A stretch of DNA of 9,424 nucleotides from Deltaproteobacteria bacterium. Its GTDB lineage: Bacteria; Desulfobacterota; Desulfarculia; Desulfarculales; Desulfarculaceae. The DNA is taken from positions 1-9,424 of the forward strand of contig JAKAGJ010000041.1 in the NCBI GenBank assembly GCA_021815655.1, in the 5' to 3' direction. Below the pieces are notes generated by a model. That model did no database searches. It was not told the DNA's origin and was given only the letters and a program-made list of their open reading frames with translations. Position 1 is the stretch's first letter. The number at the start of each line of letters is the position of its first letter. Shown in pieces: positions 1-6,297 of this stretch. The translations under genes were made by a program, and so were the position numbers.

Positions 1-429
1 CTCGATGCGCCCCAGTATCTGGGTGACGGTGAGCCCGAAGCCCAGGGTGGCGATGGCCAGGTAGGGGCCCTCCAGGCGCAGGGCCGGCAGGCCCAGGAGG
101 AACCCGAAGCCCGCCGAGATGAGCCCGGCCAGGGGCAGGGCCAGCAGAAAGGGCAGGCCCAGGTTGGTCATCAGGGTGAGGGTGCTGTAGGCGCCGATGG
201 CGAAGAAGCCGGCGTGCCCCAGGCTGATCTGGCCGGTGTAGCCCACCAGCAGGTTGAGCCCGAGCGCCACGATGACGTTGATGGCCACCAGGTTGACGGT
301 GTAGAGTAGGTAGTTGCCCGCCAAGAACGGCAGGGTAGCCAGGACGAGGAGCAGGGCCGCCAGCCAGAATACCTGGGCCCGGCTGTCCAGGAGTCGCACA
401 TCCTCGAAGTAGTCTCGCTTCATGTCCAT
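1..429 (-). CDS. livM: Branched-chain amino acid ABC transporter permease LivM (3'-truncated by window edge)
   Basis: This is one of the two inner-membrane permease subunits of a LivFGHMJ-type ABC importer for leucine, isoleucine, valine or related substrates. Only the first 143 codons are in the window; the gene continues past base 1. After a charged N-terminus the translation shows a hydrophobic helix (about residues 20-37), then the family's very typical block GLNLLVGYTGQISLGHAGFF (about 53-72), then further helices ending near LEGPYLAIATLGFG, also characteristic of LivM. ATG at 429 is chosen; a second in-frame ATG lies at 423, and AGGA sits about 11 bases upstream of the first. It follows the DUF1992 gene by 30 bases on the same strand. 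The livH, livG and livF partners are not visible and may lie to the left. Family identity is firm; substrate is inferred. Confidence 0.93.
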   Translation of the reverse strand, partial: MDMKRDYFEDVRLLDSRAQVFWLAALLLVLATLPFLAGNYLLYTVNLVAINVIVALGLNLLVGYTGQISLGHAGFFAIGAYSTLTLMTNLGLPFLLALPLAGLISAGFGFLLGLPALRLEGPYLAIATLGFGLTVTQILGRIE

Positions 430-459
430 GGGGCCAGGGATCCTGTCTTGGCTGGTGGT

Positions 460-855
460 TTAGCCGCCTTCCTTCTTGCCGTCCCTTTTTTCCAGGCGGT
501 CCAGGATGCGGCCCGCGTAGTGGTGCTCATCCAGCAGGGCCGAGCCGGGCCGCAGGGCGCCCAGCTTCAGGGTCAGAAAATTCAGCCGCTTCATGGCCTG
601 ATAGCGGCTCTTCTCGTCCGGGGCCTTGGCCAGCAGGTCCTCGACCCGGGTGATCTCGTTGCGCAGATCCAGCTCCGGCGGGGTGTAACCCGCGTTCTTC
701 AGGAGCTTGTAGGCCATGCGCAACTCGGGGGAGAGGTGGGAGTCGTCCTCCAGCTCCAGGGGCTTGCCGCTGCCGGGCAGGTTGTCCAGCTCGCCACGCT
801 TGACGGCCTCCTGGATGCGTTCCTCGGCCAATTTGGCCCAGATCAGGATGGACAC
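460..855 (-). CDS. DUF1992 (DnaJ-homologue subfamily C member 28 conserved domain) protein
   Basis: A 131-residue soluble protein. The N-terminal half carries the hallmark of the DUF1992 family: AEERIQEAVKRGELDNLPGSGKPL at about residues 9-32, followed by an acidic patch and a region with MAYKLLKNAGYTPPEL (about 47-62). The rest is predicted helical and highly charged, ending in a Lys/Gly-rich tail. The family occurs alone in bacteria and fused to J domains in eukaryotes; its biochemical role is not established, and no J domain or HPD motif is present here. The start is GTG (853-855): there is no in-frame ATG nearby, and a good Shine-Dalgarno (GAGGAGG) lies about 10 bases upstream. It sits 86 bases after moaA and 30 bases before livM, all on one strand, so co-transcription is possible but functional linkage is doubtful. 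Confidence 0.88.
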   Translation of the reverse strand: MSILIWAKLAEERIQEAVKRGELDNLPGSGKPLELEDDSHLSPELRMAYKLLKNAGYTPPELDLRNEITRVEDLLAKAPDEKSRYQAMKRLNFLTLKLGALRPGSALLDEHHYAGRILDRLEKRDGKKEGG

Positions 856-941
856 GGCGCTGCCGCCTCCTCAAGGGCTGGGGTTGAGCAGGATGTTAGC
901 CTAAAACGGGCCCTTGGTTCAACCGCAAACACCGCTATTTT

Positions 942-1973
942 CTAGCCGCCCAGGCGGGACATGGCGCAGCCGGAGTGCTGGAGACCGGCCGGTGTTTGCA
1001 TGTGATGGCGGGGCTTCAGGGCCGCGGCCGCCTTGAGGGCCGCCGCCAGGGCCTCGTCGTCGCCGCCGCCGCGCAGCACGGTCTTCAAATCCAGGGTCTG
1101 GTCGGAGAACAGGCAGGGCACCAGGAGCCCCTCGGCCGAGAGACGCAGGCGGTTGCAGGTGGCGCAGAAATGGCTGGACAGAGCGTTTATCAGGCCCAGC
1201 TCGCCCTTGGCTCCGGCCAGCCGGAAGCGCTGGGCCGGGCCGTCGCCGGGCCGGGACGGCAGGGGCTCCAGGGGGCCCAGGCCCTCCAGGGACTCCGTCA
1301 CCTGGCTGGCGGCCAGGAAGCGGCCGGGCGAGAAGGGGGTCCGCCGGCCCACGGGCATGTATTCGATGAAACGCACCGCCAGGGGCAGGTCCTGGCTCAG
1401 CCGGGCGAAAGCTGCCAGTTCGTCGCGGTTCTGGTCGGCCAGCAGCACCACGTTGATCTTCACCGCGATGCGGCCGGTGTCCAAGGCGGCGTGGATGCCC
1501 CGCCAGACCTCGGCATGGGCCTTTGCCCCCTCGCGCTCGTCCAGGCCGGTGATGGCCCCATAGCGCTCGGGCCTGAGCGTGTCCAGGCTGACGTTGACCG
1601 TGGAGACGCCGCTGGCCAGAAGGTCGGGCAGGTGGGCCTCCAGGAGCCGGCCGTTGGTGGTGAGCCGCAGGTCGGGTCGGGGCTTCAGTCCGTGGATGGA
1701 CAGGAGCAAGAGCGGCAGGTCGCGGCGCAGCAAGGGCTCGCCGCCGGTGATGCGTATCTTGTCCACCCCCAGGGAGACGGCCACCTGGGCCACCCGGGCC
1801 AGTTCCTCCAGACTCAAGATTTCGGCGTGGGGCAGCTTGGGCACTCCGCCCTGGGGCATGCAGTAGGTGCAGCGCAGGTTGCAGCGGTCGGTGACCGACA
1901 GGCGCAGGTAGTGCAGACGGCGGCCGAAGAGGTCGCAGAGGACGGCTGGGGGGGTCTTTGGTGTTTGCTCCAT
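942..1973 (-). CDS. moaA: GTP 3',8-cyclase MoaA (molybdenum cofactor biosynthesis, radical SAM)
   Basis: A 343-residue cytoplasmic radical SAM enzyme that, with MoaC, converts GTP to cyclic pyranopterin monophosphate, the first step of molybdopterin synthesis. The N-terminal 4Fe-4S/SAM motif is C31-x3-C35-x2-C38 (CNLRCTYC), followed by ITGGEPLLR (GGEP at 77-80), TTNGR near 105-109 and VNVSLDTL near 126-133. The second, substrate-binding cluster motif is C270-x2-C273-x13-C287. The protein ends in Arg-Leu-Gly-Gly; the terminal Gly-Gly is a known functional feature of MoaA. Length is normal for the family and all key residues are present, so it looks intact. ATG at 1973 gives the usual spacing to the first cluster, though the upstream Shine-Dalgarno is poor, which suggests translation may depend on the upstream gene 40 bases away. 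No other moa, moe or mob gene is in the window. Confidence 0.97.
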   Translation of the reverse strand: MEQTPKTPPAVLCDLFGRRLHYLRLSVTDRCNLRCTYCMPQGGVPKLPHAEILSLEELARVAQVAVSLGVDKIRITGGEPLLRRDLPLLLLSIHGLKPRPDLRLTTNGRLLEAHLPDLLASGVSTVNVSLDTLRPERYGAITGLDEREGAKAHAEVWRGIHAALDTGRIAVKINVVLLADQNRDELAAFARLSQDLPLAVRFIEYMPVGRRTPFSPGRFLAASQVTESLEGLGPLEPLPSRPGDGPAQRFRLAGAKGELGLINALSSHFCATCNRLRLSAEGLLVPCLFSDQTLDLKTVLRGGGDDEALAAALKAAAALKPRHHMQTPAGLQHSGCAMSRLGG

Positions 1974-2013
1974 GTCGGCTTGTAACTCTAGCCCCCTGGC
2001 GTCCGTCCGTCAA

Positions 2014-3738
2014 TCAAACCCGGGCCCCGGCCTGCTCGGGCGCCAAGACTGGCGGCGCGGCCGGGGCGGGGGCCGGCTCGCCGGCCGGGCGCTCGAACTT
2101 TTCCACCAGGCGCTTGAGCAGACGGTATTCGCCCAGCACCTCGCGCTCGTAGCTGCTCTTGGGTGGCCGGGAGAGGAACCGGCGCTTGAGGTTGCGATCC
2201 TCGAGCTGCTTGCGGCAGATGCTAAGGAGCTTGCGCATGGAGCGGGGGTGGCTGGCGGCCATCTCCTCGCCCTCCTGGCTGAGCACGTGCACCAGGATGA
2301 TCAGGATGTGGGCGTGGTGGAGCTTGCGCCCCGAGGCGTCGGCCCGGTTCTGCACCAGCTTTTCCAACAGCCGCAGGCGGTGGGCCAGCCGCAGGTCGGC
2401 CATGGCCTTCTGCACTTCCTGGTGCAGCTCGGCGTTCCGGGAGAACTCTTCATCGTGGTCTGGGTCGTCCAGGAAGGAGGAGAGCACCCGGACCACCCGC
2501 TCGAAGTGGTCGGGGGAGTAGTCGGCCAGGATCAGGCGGTGCTTGCTCAGCCAGGCCGCCAGGAAACGGAGCCGGCTCCTCACGTCGCCGGTGCCCTCCA
2601 CGCGCTCGCGGCCACGGTAGACGATGGAGCCGTGGAACTCGCCGCGCACGATGTCGTTGAGCATCAGCAGGCGATCGTGGCCCAGGCCCAGCACGTCCAG
2701 CTCGATGGTCTGGCCGGTGAGGGGATGGACCACCTCCTGCCGGAGCACGCTCAAGGCGCGGTCTTCCAGCACGTTGTCCGGATGGTAGGCGTGCTGGGTA
2801 TAGTGCACGCGCAGGATCACCACGTTGCGCGCCGGGTCCACGAAGAAGCCCTGCTCGGCCAGGATTCGCTCCGACTCCTTGCGCTCGCATTGGGCGGACA
2901 ACAGGGCCACCTTCTCCACCCGGGGCAGGCCCTGACGTGCCTCCAGGCTGCCCAGGGTGGTGATGGTGCGGTCGCTGTTGCCCAGCACCTTGACCGCGAA
3001 GCGCTCGCGCCGGCGCATCAGCCGCCGGGCAAAAAGAGCCGCCGAGGTGTGGCGCTCGCCGCAGATGGCAAACCCCGACTGCTCCATGAGGAAGCGGTAG
3101 ACGAACAGGCGGTTGGCCTCGTAGCGCCGGTTGTCGCCGGCGTCGAATTTGCCGATCTGGCGACCGAAGCGCTTGATCTCTCCATCCAGGTCCGAGGGGA
3201 AGGAGGCGAAGACCCCGGCCAGGTGGAAGGCCCCGGCCTCGTCGCGGGCCAGCACGTGGCCACGGTCCATCTTATAGAGAAAGGGCAAAAGCTGGCTGTA
3301 GCGGCTGAAGAGGGTGAGCGCCTTGCGGCCCATGGCCTGGTCGAATTCCGGCAGCAGGTTGCGGGGCAGGCGCTCGCGCAGGATCTGGCGGTTGGCCGCC
3401 GCCCGGCCCGGCTCGGGCGGCTGGCCCTCGGCGGCCAACAGGTCGAACTGGAAGCCCTCGTCCTGATAGCTGAGCGGCCGGTCCAGGGCCACCAGGCTGA
3501 AGGCCGGCAGGTTCTTGTACTCGATCAGGGGGGCGTCGAAGGCCGGGATCAGCTCGCGGGGCTCCACCAGGGGGTAGTCCGGCCCATAGGCCGAGAGGAG
3601 GCCGGACTCGATGTGCAGGAAATCCAGGACCCTGAGCAGGTCGGCGAAACCACCCTCGGGCGGAGGGACGTTGCAGAGATCCCACAGCGCGAGATCATTC
3701 ACCTTTACCTGACAAAAATGTCGCTGGGACTCGGCCAT
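2014..3738 (-). CDS. Uncharacterised 574-residue soluble protein
   Basis: I do not recognise this family. ATG at 3738 is chosen because a near-perfect Shine-Dalgarno (GGGGAGGAG, 3742-3750) sits just upstream; a longer in-frame start at 3816 adds a Gly/Arg/Pro-rich leader and has no such support. No signal peptide or membrane helix is evident, so it is probably cytoplasmic. The body looks alpha/beta up to about residue 390, with an aromatic-rich part (LDFLHIESGLLSAYGPDYPL, about 38-57), an Arg-rich helix (238-246) and VVILRVHYTQHAYHPDN (306-322). Residues 390-550 look mostly helical and very basic, and the last 24 residues are a Pro/Ala-rich tail. I see no Walker, HTH, zinc-binding or nuclease motif. 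It ends 40 bases before moaA and is probably transcribed with it from the promoter at 3835-3863. Codon use matches the high-GC neighbours, so it looks native. Confidence 0.85.
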   Translation of the reverse strand: MAESQRHFCQVKVNDLALWDLCNVPPPEGGFADLLRVLDFLHIESGLLSAYGPDYPLVEPRELIPAFDAPLIEYKNLPAFSLVALDRPLSYQDEGFQFDLLAAEGQPPEPGRAAANRQILRERLPRNLLPEFDQAMGRKALTLFSRYSQLLPFLYKMDRGHVLARDEAGAFHLAGVFASFPSDLDGEIKRFGRQIGKFDAGDNRRYEANRLFVYRFLMEQSGFAICGERHTSAALFARRLMRRRERFAVKVLGNSDRTITTLGSLEARQGLPRVEKVALLSAQCERKESERILAEQGFFVDPARNVVILRVHYTQHAYHPDNVLEDRALSVLRQEVVHPLTGQTIELDVLGLGHDRLLMLNDIVRGEFHGSIVYRGRERVEGTGDVRSRLRFLAAWLSKHRLILADYSPDHFERVVRVLSSFLDDPDHDEEFSRNAELHQEVQKAMADLRLAHRLRLLEKLVQNRADASGRKLHHAHILIILVHVLSQEGEEMAASHPRSMRKLLSICRKQLEDRNLKRRFLSRPPKSSYEREVLGEYRLLKRLVEKFERPAGEPAPAPAAPPVLAPEQAGARV

Positions 3739-3834
3739 GTGCTCCTCCCCGGCGCCCAGGCGGCCTGGGCGCGCCCCCCCGCTTGGCGACCGCCGGGAAC
3801 ACCCGAAATCCGGCAAGCCTAAGGGATTGAAATG

Positions 3835-3863
3835 CTTGTACCACGCCCCCAGGGGCCGGTCAA
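3835..3863 (-). promoter_or_regulatory. Predicted sigma70-type promoter for the minus-strand gene cluster
   Basis: Read on the minus strand, TTGACC (3863-3858, five of six matches to the -35 consensus) is followed after exactly 17 bases by TACAAG (3840-3835, four of six to the -10). It would start transcription near 3828, giving a leader of about 90 bases before the ATG at 3738. It is divergent from the tRNA promoter. Inference from consensus only. Confidence 0.5.
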
Positions 3864-3897
3864 CCTTCCAGGTGGGGCGATTTTTGCCCCCCCGGCG

Positions 3898-3926
3898 TTG
3901 ACAGCCCGGCGGCCCTCTGATATTAA
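3898..3926 (+). promoter_or_regulatory. Predicted sigma70 promoter of tRNA-Ala
   Basis: A perfect -35 box TTGACA (3898-3903) is followed after 17 bases by TATTAA (3921-3926, four of six to TATAAT). The expected start lies at about 3932-3935, only a few bases before the mature tRNA 5' end at 3938. The consensus -35, ideal spacing and correct placement make this convincing. Confidence 0.75.
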
Positions 3927-3937
3927 TCTTTGCGCAC

Positions 3938-4013
3938 GGGGCTGTAGCTCAGCTGGGAGAGCGCATGACTGGCAGTCATGAGGTCGTCGGTTCGATCCCG
4001 ATCAGCTCCACCA
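3938..4013 (+). tRNA. tRNA-Ala (anticodon GGC)
   Basis: A complete 76-base cloverleaf with encoded CCA. The acceptor stem GGGGCTG pairs with CAGCTCC and contains a G3:U70 wobble, the classic alanine identity element. The D arm is GCTC/GAGC; the anticodon stem CATGA/TCATG encloses loop CTGGCAG with anticodon GGC, reading GCC and GCU alanine codons. The variable region is AGGTC, and the T arm GTCGG/CCGAT carries the TTCGATC loop. The discriminator is A (4010), followed by CCA (4011-4013). It has its own promoter upstream and terminator downstream, so it is probably a single-gene transcript. It marks the left side of the AT-richer island, but I found no copy of its 3' end downstream. Confidence 0.97.
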
Positions 4014-4029
4014 AGATTGACTGAACCCA

Positions 4030-4071
4030 CGGGGTGGCAGGGCCGCGAGGCCGGGCCACCCCGGTTCTTTT
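4030..4071 (+). terminator. Rho-independent terminator after tRNA-Ala
   Basis: The arm C-GGGGTGGC (4030-4038) pairs with GCCACCCC-G (4055-4063). Inside, after an AG/GG mismatch, GGCC (4041-4044) pairs with GGCC (4049-4052) around a GCGA loop, a GNRA-type tetraloop. The stem is followed by TTCTTTT (4065-4071). It lies 17 bases after the tRNA and should also separate it from the lipoprotein gene at 4094. Confidence 0.8.
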
Positions 4072-4093
4072 GGGCCTCTGGGGAGGGCATGGC

Positions 4094-4306
4094 ATGGCGA
4101 AGCTAGGGGCGCTGATCTTGGCTGGTCTGCTGCTGGCCGGCCTGGCCGGGCTGGCGGGCTGCGGCGGCGGTAACGCCCAGACCCACGTGGAGGCCCGCGG
4201 CACCACCCTGGGCAAGGAGCTGATGGACCTGAAGGAGGCCCGCGACAAGGGCGTCATCAGCGACCAGGAATACCAGACCCTGCGCGAGAAGCTGCTGAGG
4301 GACTAG
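4094..4306 (+). CDS. Small SHOCT-like lipoprotein
   Basis: A 70-residue predicted lipoprotein. The N-terminus is a short Lys-containing segment plus a Leu/Ala/Gly-rich hydrophobic stretch ending in a lipobox, L20-A-G-C23, so cleavage and lipidation at Cys23 are expected. A Gly/Asn-rich linker follows. The C-terminal part (about residues 43-70, LMDLKEARDKGVISDQEYQT onward) has the SHOCT pattern: a Leu-rich helix, a turn with G-x-I-[ST]-x-x-E-[YF], and a second helix ending in KLL. SHOCT domains are thought to mediate oligomerisation; its role here is unknown. ATG at 4094 is chosen because GGGAGGG (4081-4087) lies 6 bases upstream and the signal peptide begins there; an upstream in-frame GTG at 4034 lies inside the tRNA terminator. 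Base composition matches the native chromosome, so it appears to lie outside the island. Confidence 0.85.
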   Translation: MAKLGALILAGLLLAGLAGLAGCGGGNAQTHVEARGTTLGKELMDLKEARDKGVISDQEYQTLREKLLRD

Positions 4307-4580
4307 GGGCCGGCTGGCTTTGGACCCTGTCGAAAGAGCCCGTGGCTAGGCAAATCATGCCGCGGGCAATTTTGGCCGGAAATTGACCCCTTGACGGCAG
4401 ACCCCGGTTTTTGGTAGGAAGATACGAATTCTGTAATGGAGGATATGCCGACAAGGAATCCTAACCAAGTCTCCACTCGGGGAATATCTGCGCCAACACC
4501 AAAGTCATCCCACCCTCCCCTCCGCGCGTTCTAGCGTTACACGATGTGGTACCACAAAGCTTCGCTGCTGCTGGTGCGGA
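4307..4580. other. Intergenic region upstream of the cyclase-like gene
   Basis: This 274-base spacer marks the shift from high to lower G+C. It holds an inverted repeat CAATTT/AAATTG (4367-4372 and 4380-4385) without a T tract, so possibly an operator rather than a terminator. TTGACG (4391-4396) resembles a -35 box but has no good -10 at proper spacing. TTGGTA (4411-4416) with TGTAAT (4432-4437) is an alternative with a short 15-base spacer. A 29-codon open frame begins at ATG 4445 behind GGAGGA and ends at 4534; it resembles no known protein and is probably chance. No confident promoter for the downstream pair can be named. Confidence 0.4.
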
Positions 4581-5597
4581 ATGGACCCTGAAGCCAAAGA
4601 ATTGAGGAGCCAGACCACCCTGACGATGCTGGCTTTTGATATTCGCTGGTCATCAGACGTGTGCTTCAACGGCTTGGCGCGATATGGGCAGTTCGCGGAT
4701 AGCTTGGCCCTCATCACAGGCCAGACGCTGGAGGGTTTGTTTGACACATTGCCTGATTATATAAAGCCGCGTGCTGGTGAAATCGAGATCAATAAATTCC
4801 TGGGAGATGGGTTTCTCATATTGTTTCACGGAGAATCCGACAAGGCCAACGCTCGGGCGGTGCACGCTTCGCTTGGCCTGATGAACAAGTTCAAGGGCTT
4901 GGTCGCGACAACCGGCCTGCCTCATCTTGGCATGAAATGTGCTTTACGAGGAGAGGTTTTATACGGCCAAGTTGGTACCCCCGTAAGGTACGAACATGTC
5001 AAAGTGACGATGAACAGTTTTGTTACATCTGAATACCGCGGAATGGCCACGGAGCATACGGCGCTGGGGCATCATGTCATAAAGACCTTTAGGATACTGG
5101 AAAAGGCCAAGAAGGGCCAAGTATTGGCAAGCGATGAGGTATGGCGATCGGTCCGAGGGGATTTCTTCATGGCGAACATGGACCCTATAATACTCAAGGG
5201 TGAGTTCGTTCCCGATGATAAAATCCGATGGATTTTCAGTCCGAAACCCCACGGAATATTCGTGGAATGCTCTGATGAATGCGTTCACCACCCAACATGC
5301 ATGGCCGCCCGCGACAGGGGTTCCCAGTTGCACGCAAAAAACTCCAAGAGCGGATCCATTCTCCAATACTGCCTATATAATTCTGGCCGGGATGCATGCC
5401 CAGGCTGCCAACAGAGAAACGCCTGCCAGACCGTCCACATAATGGGCGAGCAAGGCAAGAATGCGGAATGCTGTGACCGTTGCGTGCACTGGGCATATTG
5501 CCAGTTCAATTTTTTGAGGACAAAAAACAGGGCGCCCGATTACGGAGACGTCAGCCTCGTTTACCAGGCGACCTGCCCCTACACGGAAAAAAAGTAG
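4581..5597 (+). CDS. Class III nucleotide cyclase-like protein with Cys-rich C-terminal tail
   Basis: A 338-residue protein with no membrane segment. Residues about 13-220 follow the class III adenylate/guanylate cyclase fold: first metal Asp in LAFDIR (D20), INKFLGDGFLILF (K72, second metal Asp D76), ALRGEVLYGQVG (121-132), and ALGHHVIKTFRILEKAKKGQ (161-180) in place of the usual G-x-x-V-N-x-A-x-R-[LM]-E. K72 (four before D76) and T160 (seven before the Asn position) fit the adenine-selecting pair of bacterial cyclases; R171 fits the catalytic Arg. The transition-state Asn is Ile167, so activity may be reduced or altered. Residues 230-332 are Cys-rich, with C230-x3-C234-x5-C240, C273-x2-C276-x5-C282 and C298-x2-C301-x5-C307 plus other Cys, suggesting metal or Fe-S binding. 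The start ATG has a weak Shine-Dalgarno; no ATG, GTG or TTG precedes it in frame. It probably forms an operon with the next gene, 25 bases on. ATA codons are frequent, unlike neighbours. The nucleotide product is unknown. Confidence 0.75.
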   Translation: MDPEAKELRSQTTLTMLAFDIRWSSDVCFNGLARYGQFADSLALITGQTLEGLFDTLPDYIKPRAGEIEINKFLGDGFLILFHGESDKANARAVHASLGLMNKFKGLVATTGLPHLGMKCALRGEVLYGQVGTPVRYEHVKVTMNSFVTSEYRGMATEHTALGHHVIKTFRILEKAKKGQVLASDEVWRSVRGDFFMANMDPIILKGEFVPDDKIRWIFSPKPHGIFVECSDECVHHPTCMAARDRGSQLHAKNSKSGSILQYCLYNSGRDACPGCQQRNACQTVHIMGEQGKNAECCDRCVHWAYCQFNFLRTKNRAPDYGDVSLVYQATCPYTEKK

Positions 5598-5622
5598 CCC
5601 CCTCAATAGTCGAGGTGATGAG

Positions 5623-6252
5623 ATGACCGGCCCACACGCGATCGATGACCAGAGAGTATCCATGTTGGTCAAGGACATCGAGTCCGTGGGAGACAACCAA
5701 GAAATAAGGATATTTGCGGGTGAGGGAAACTGTCACGTCTACAACAGGGAAGAAGTTTACAATGCCTTGACAGGCGTCAAGACGCGCGGCGTCAAGGCCC
5801 GAATGATCTTGGGGCCCGTCTTCTGCGTGCCTGACAATGACAATAGAGGCTACTTGAGGAGGCTGGTGGAAGAAGACGCCATCACGGTCTACTACCGGCC
5901 ATACAGGTTCCAACTGCCACACTACAGGGTCTTTACCGACAGGGACGATTCGCTGAAAATATATCTGGAAGAGCCCCACCCCTCGATGATTCCTGGCAAG
6001 GCCGTGGAAAACGCGGACGAGAACGTGTGGGCGCGCAAGTATTACGCCGACTTCGACGAGTTTATCAAAATCTATGAGTTGGAGGTGGTCAAGGATATCG
6101 CCTCCCGCTTTTTGTTATGGACTCCCGCGCAGATTGAGACCGTGTGTATTCTGGCGAGGGAGGAAAACCTGGATTACGATTTCTTGGGCAAGGACGAATT
6201 GCTCAAGCTGCAAAAACGCGCCGAGGATGAGCGTGTCTGGCCGATGCAGTAA
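5623..6252 (+). CDS. PLD-fold-like protein with incomplete HKD motif, paired with the cyclase-like gene
   Basis: A 209-residue soluble protein I cannot assign to a named family. Residues about 24-66 show a strand-helix-strand pattern typical of the start of phospholipase D-like domains: EIRIFAGEG, a helix with NALTGVKTRGVKAR, then MILGP. Residues 100-116 (HYRVFTDRD followed by SLKIYLEE) sit where the HxK(x)4D motif would be: H100 is kept, K is replaced by R102, acidic residues follow at 106-109, and no later GS or GG is evident. This suggests a ligand-binding or degenerate PLD fold rather than a standard phosphodiesterase. Residues 133-165 are helical and aromatic-rich; 166-209 form a charged helical tail. 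ATG at 5623 has a good Shine-Dalgarno (GAGGTGA, 5612-5618). It lies 25 bases after the cyclase-like gene and shares its lower G+C, so the two were probably acquired together; it may sense or respond to the cyclase product. Function is inference. Confidence 0.7.
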   Translation: MTGPHAIDDQRVSMLVKDIESVGDNQEIRIFAGEGNCHVYNREEVYNALTGVKTRGVKARMILGPVFCVPDNDNRGYLRRLVEEDAITVYYRPYRFQLPHYRVFTDRDDSLKIYLEEPHPSMIPGKAVENADENVWARKYYADFDEFIKIYELEVVKDIASRFLLWTPAQIETVCILAREENLDYDFLGKDELLKLQKRAEDERVWPMQ

Positions 6253-6297
6253 GGCGTCCTCCACGTCACCAATGGCCTCTTTTATTGGGGCCCTCCC

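Noticed and set aside
3739..3816. N-terminal extension of the 574-residue protein to an ATG at 3816
   Set aside because: The extra 26 residues are Gly/Arg/Pro-rich, and the strong Shine-Dalgarno at 3742-3750 points to the ATG at 3738.
1972..3822. Long plus-strand open frame of 616 codons opposite the 574-residue gene
   Set aside because: It is the antisense of a well-supported gene with a strong Shine-Dalgarno. Its translation is low-complexity, rich in Gln, Ala, Gly, Val and His, as expected from antisense GC-rich codons. The plus-strand frame at 975-1985 opposite moaA is rejected for the same reason.
3871..3893. GGGGC/GCCCC hairpin with a T-rich loop before the tRNA promoter
   Set aside because: The stem is only 5 bp, the T run is in the loop rather than after the stem, and neither strand has a T tract following it.
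4034..4093. Longer GTG start for the SHOCT lipoprotein at 4034
   Set aside because: It would begin inside the tRNA terminator and put 20 residues before an obvious signal peptide; the ATG at 4094 has a well-placed Shine-Dalgarno.
4581..6252. Calling the cassette a canonical Pycsar system
   Set aside because: The partner has no TIR domain or membrane helix, the cyclase keeps a Lys/Thr pair typical of adenine selection, and the Cys-rich tail is not a feature I know in Pycsar cyclases. It is kept only as a resemblance.
6269..6288. CCAAT/ATTGG hairpin between the convergent genes as a bidirectional terminator
   Set aside because: The stem is 5 bp with weak pairs and a 10-base loop, and no T tract follows it; too weak to call.
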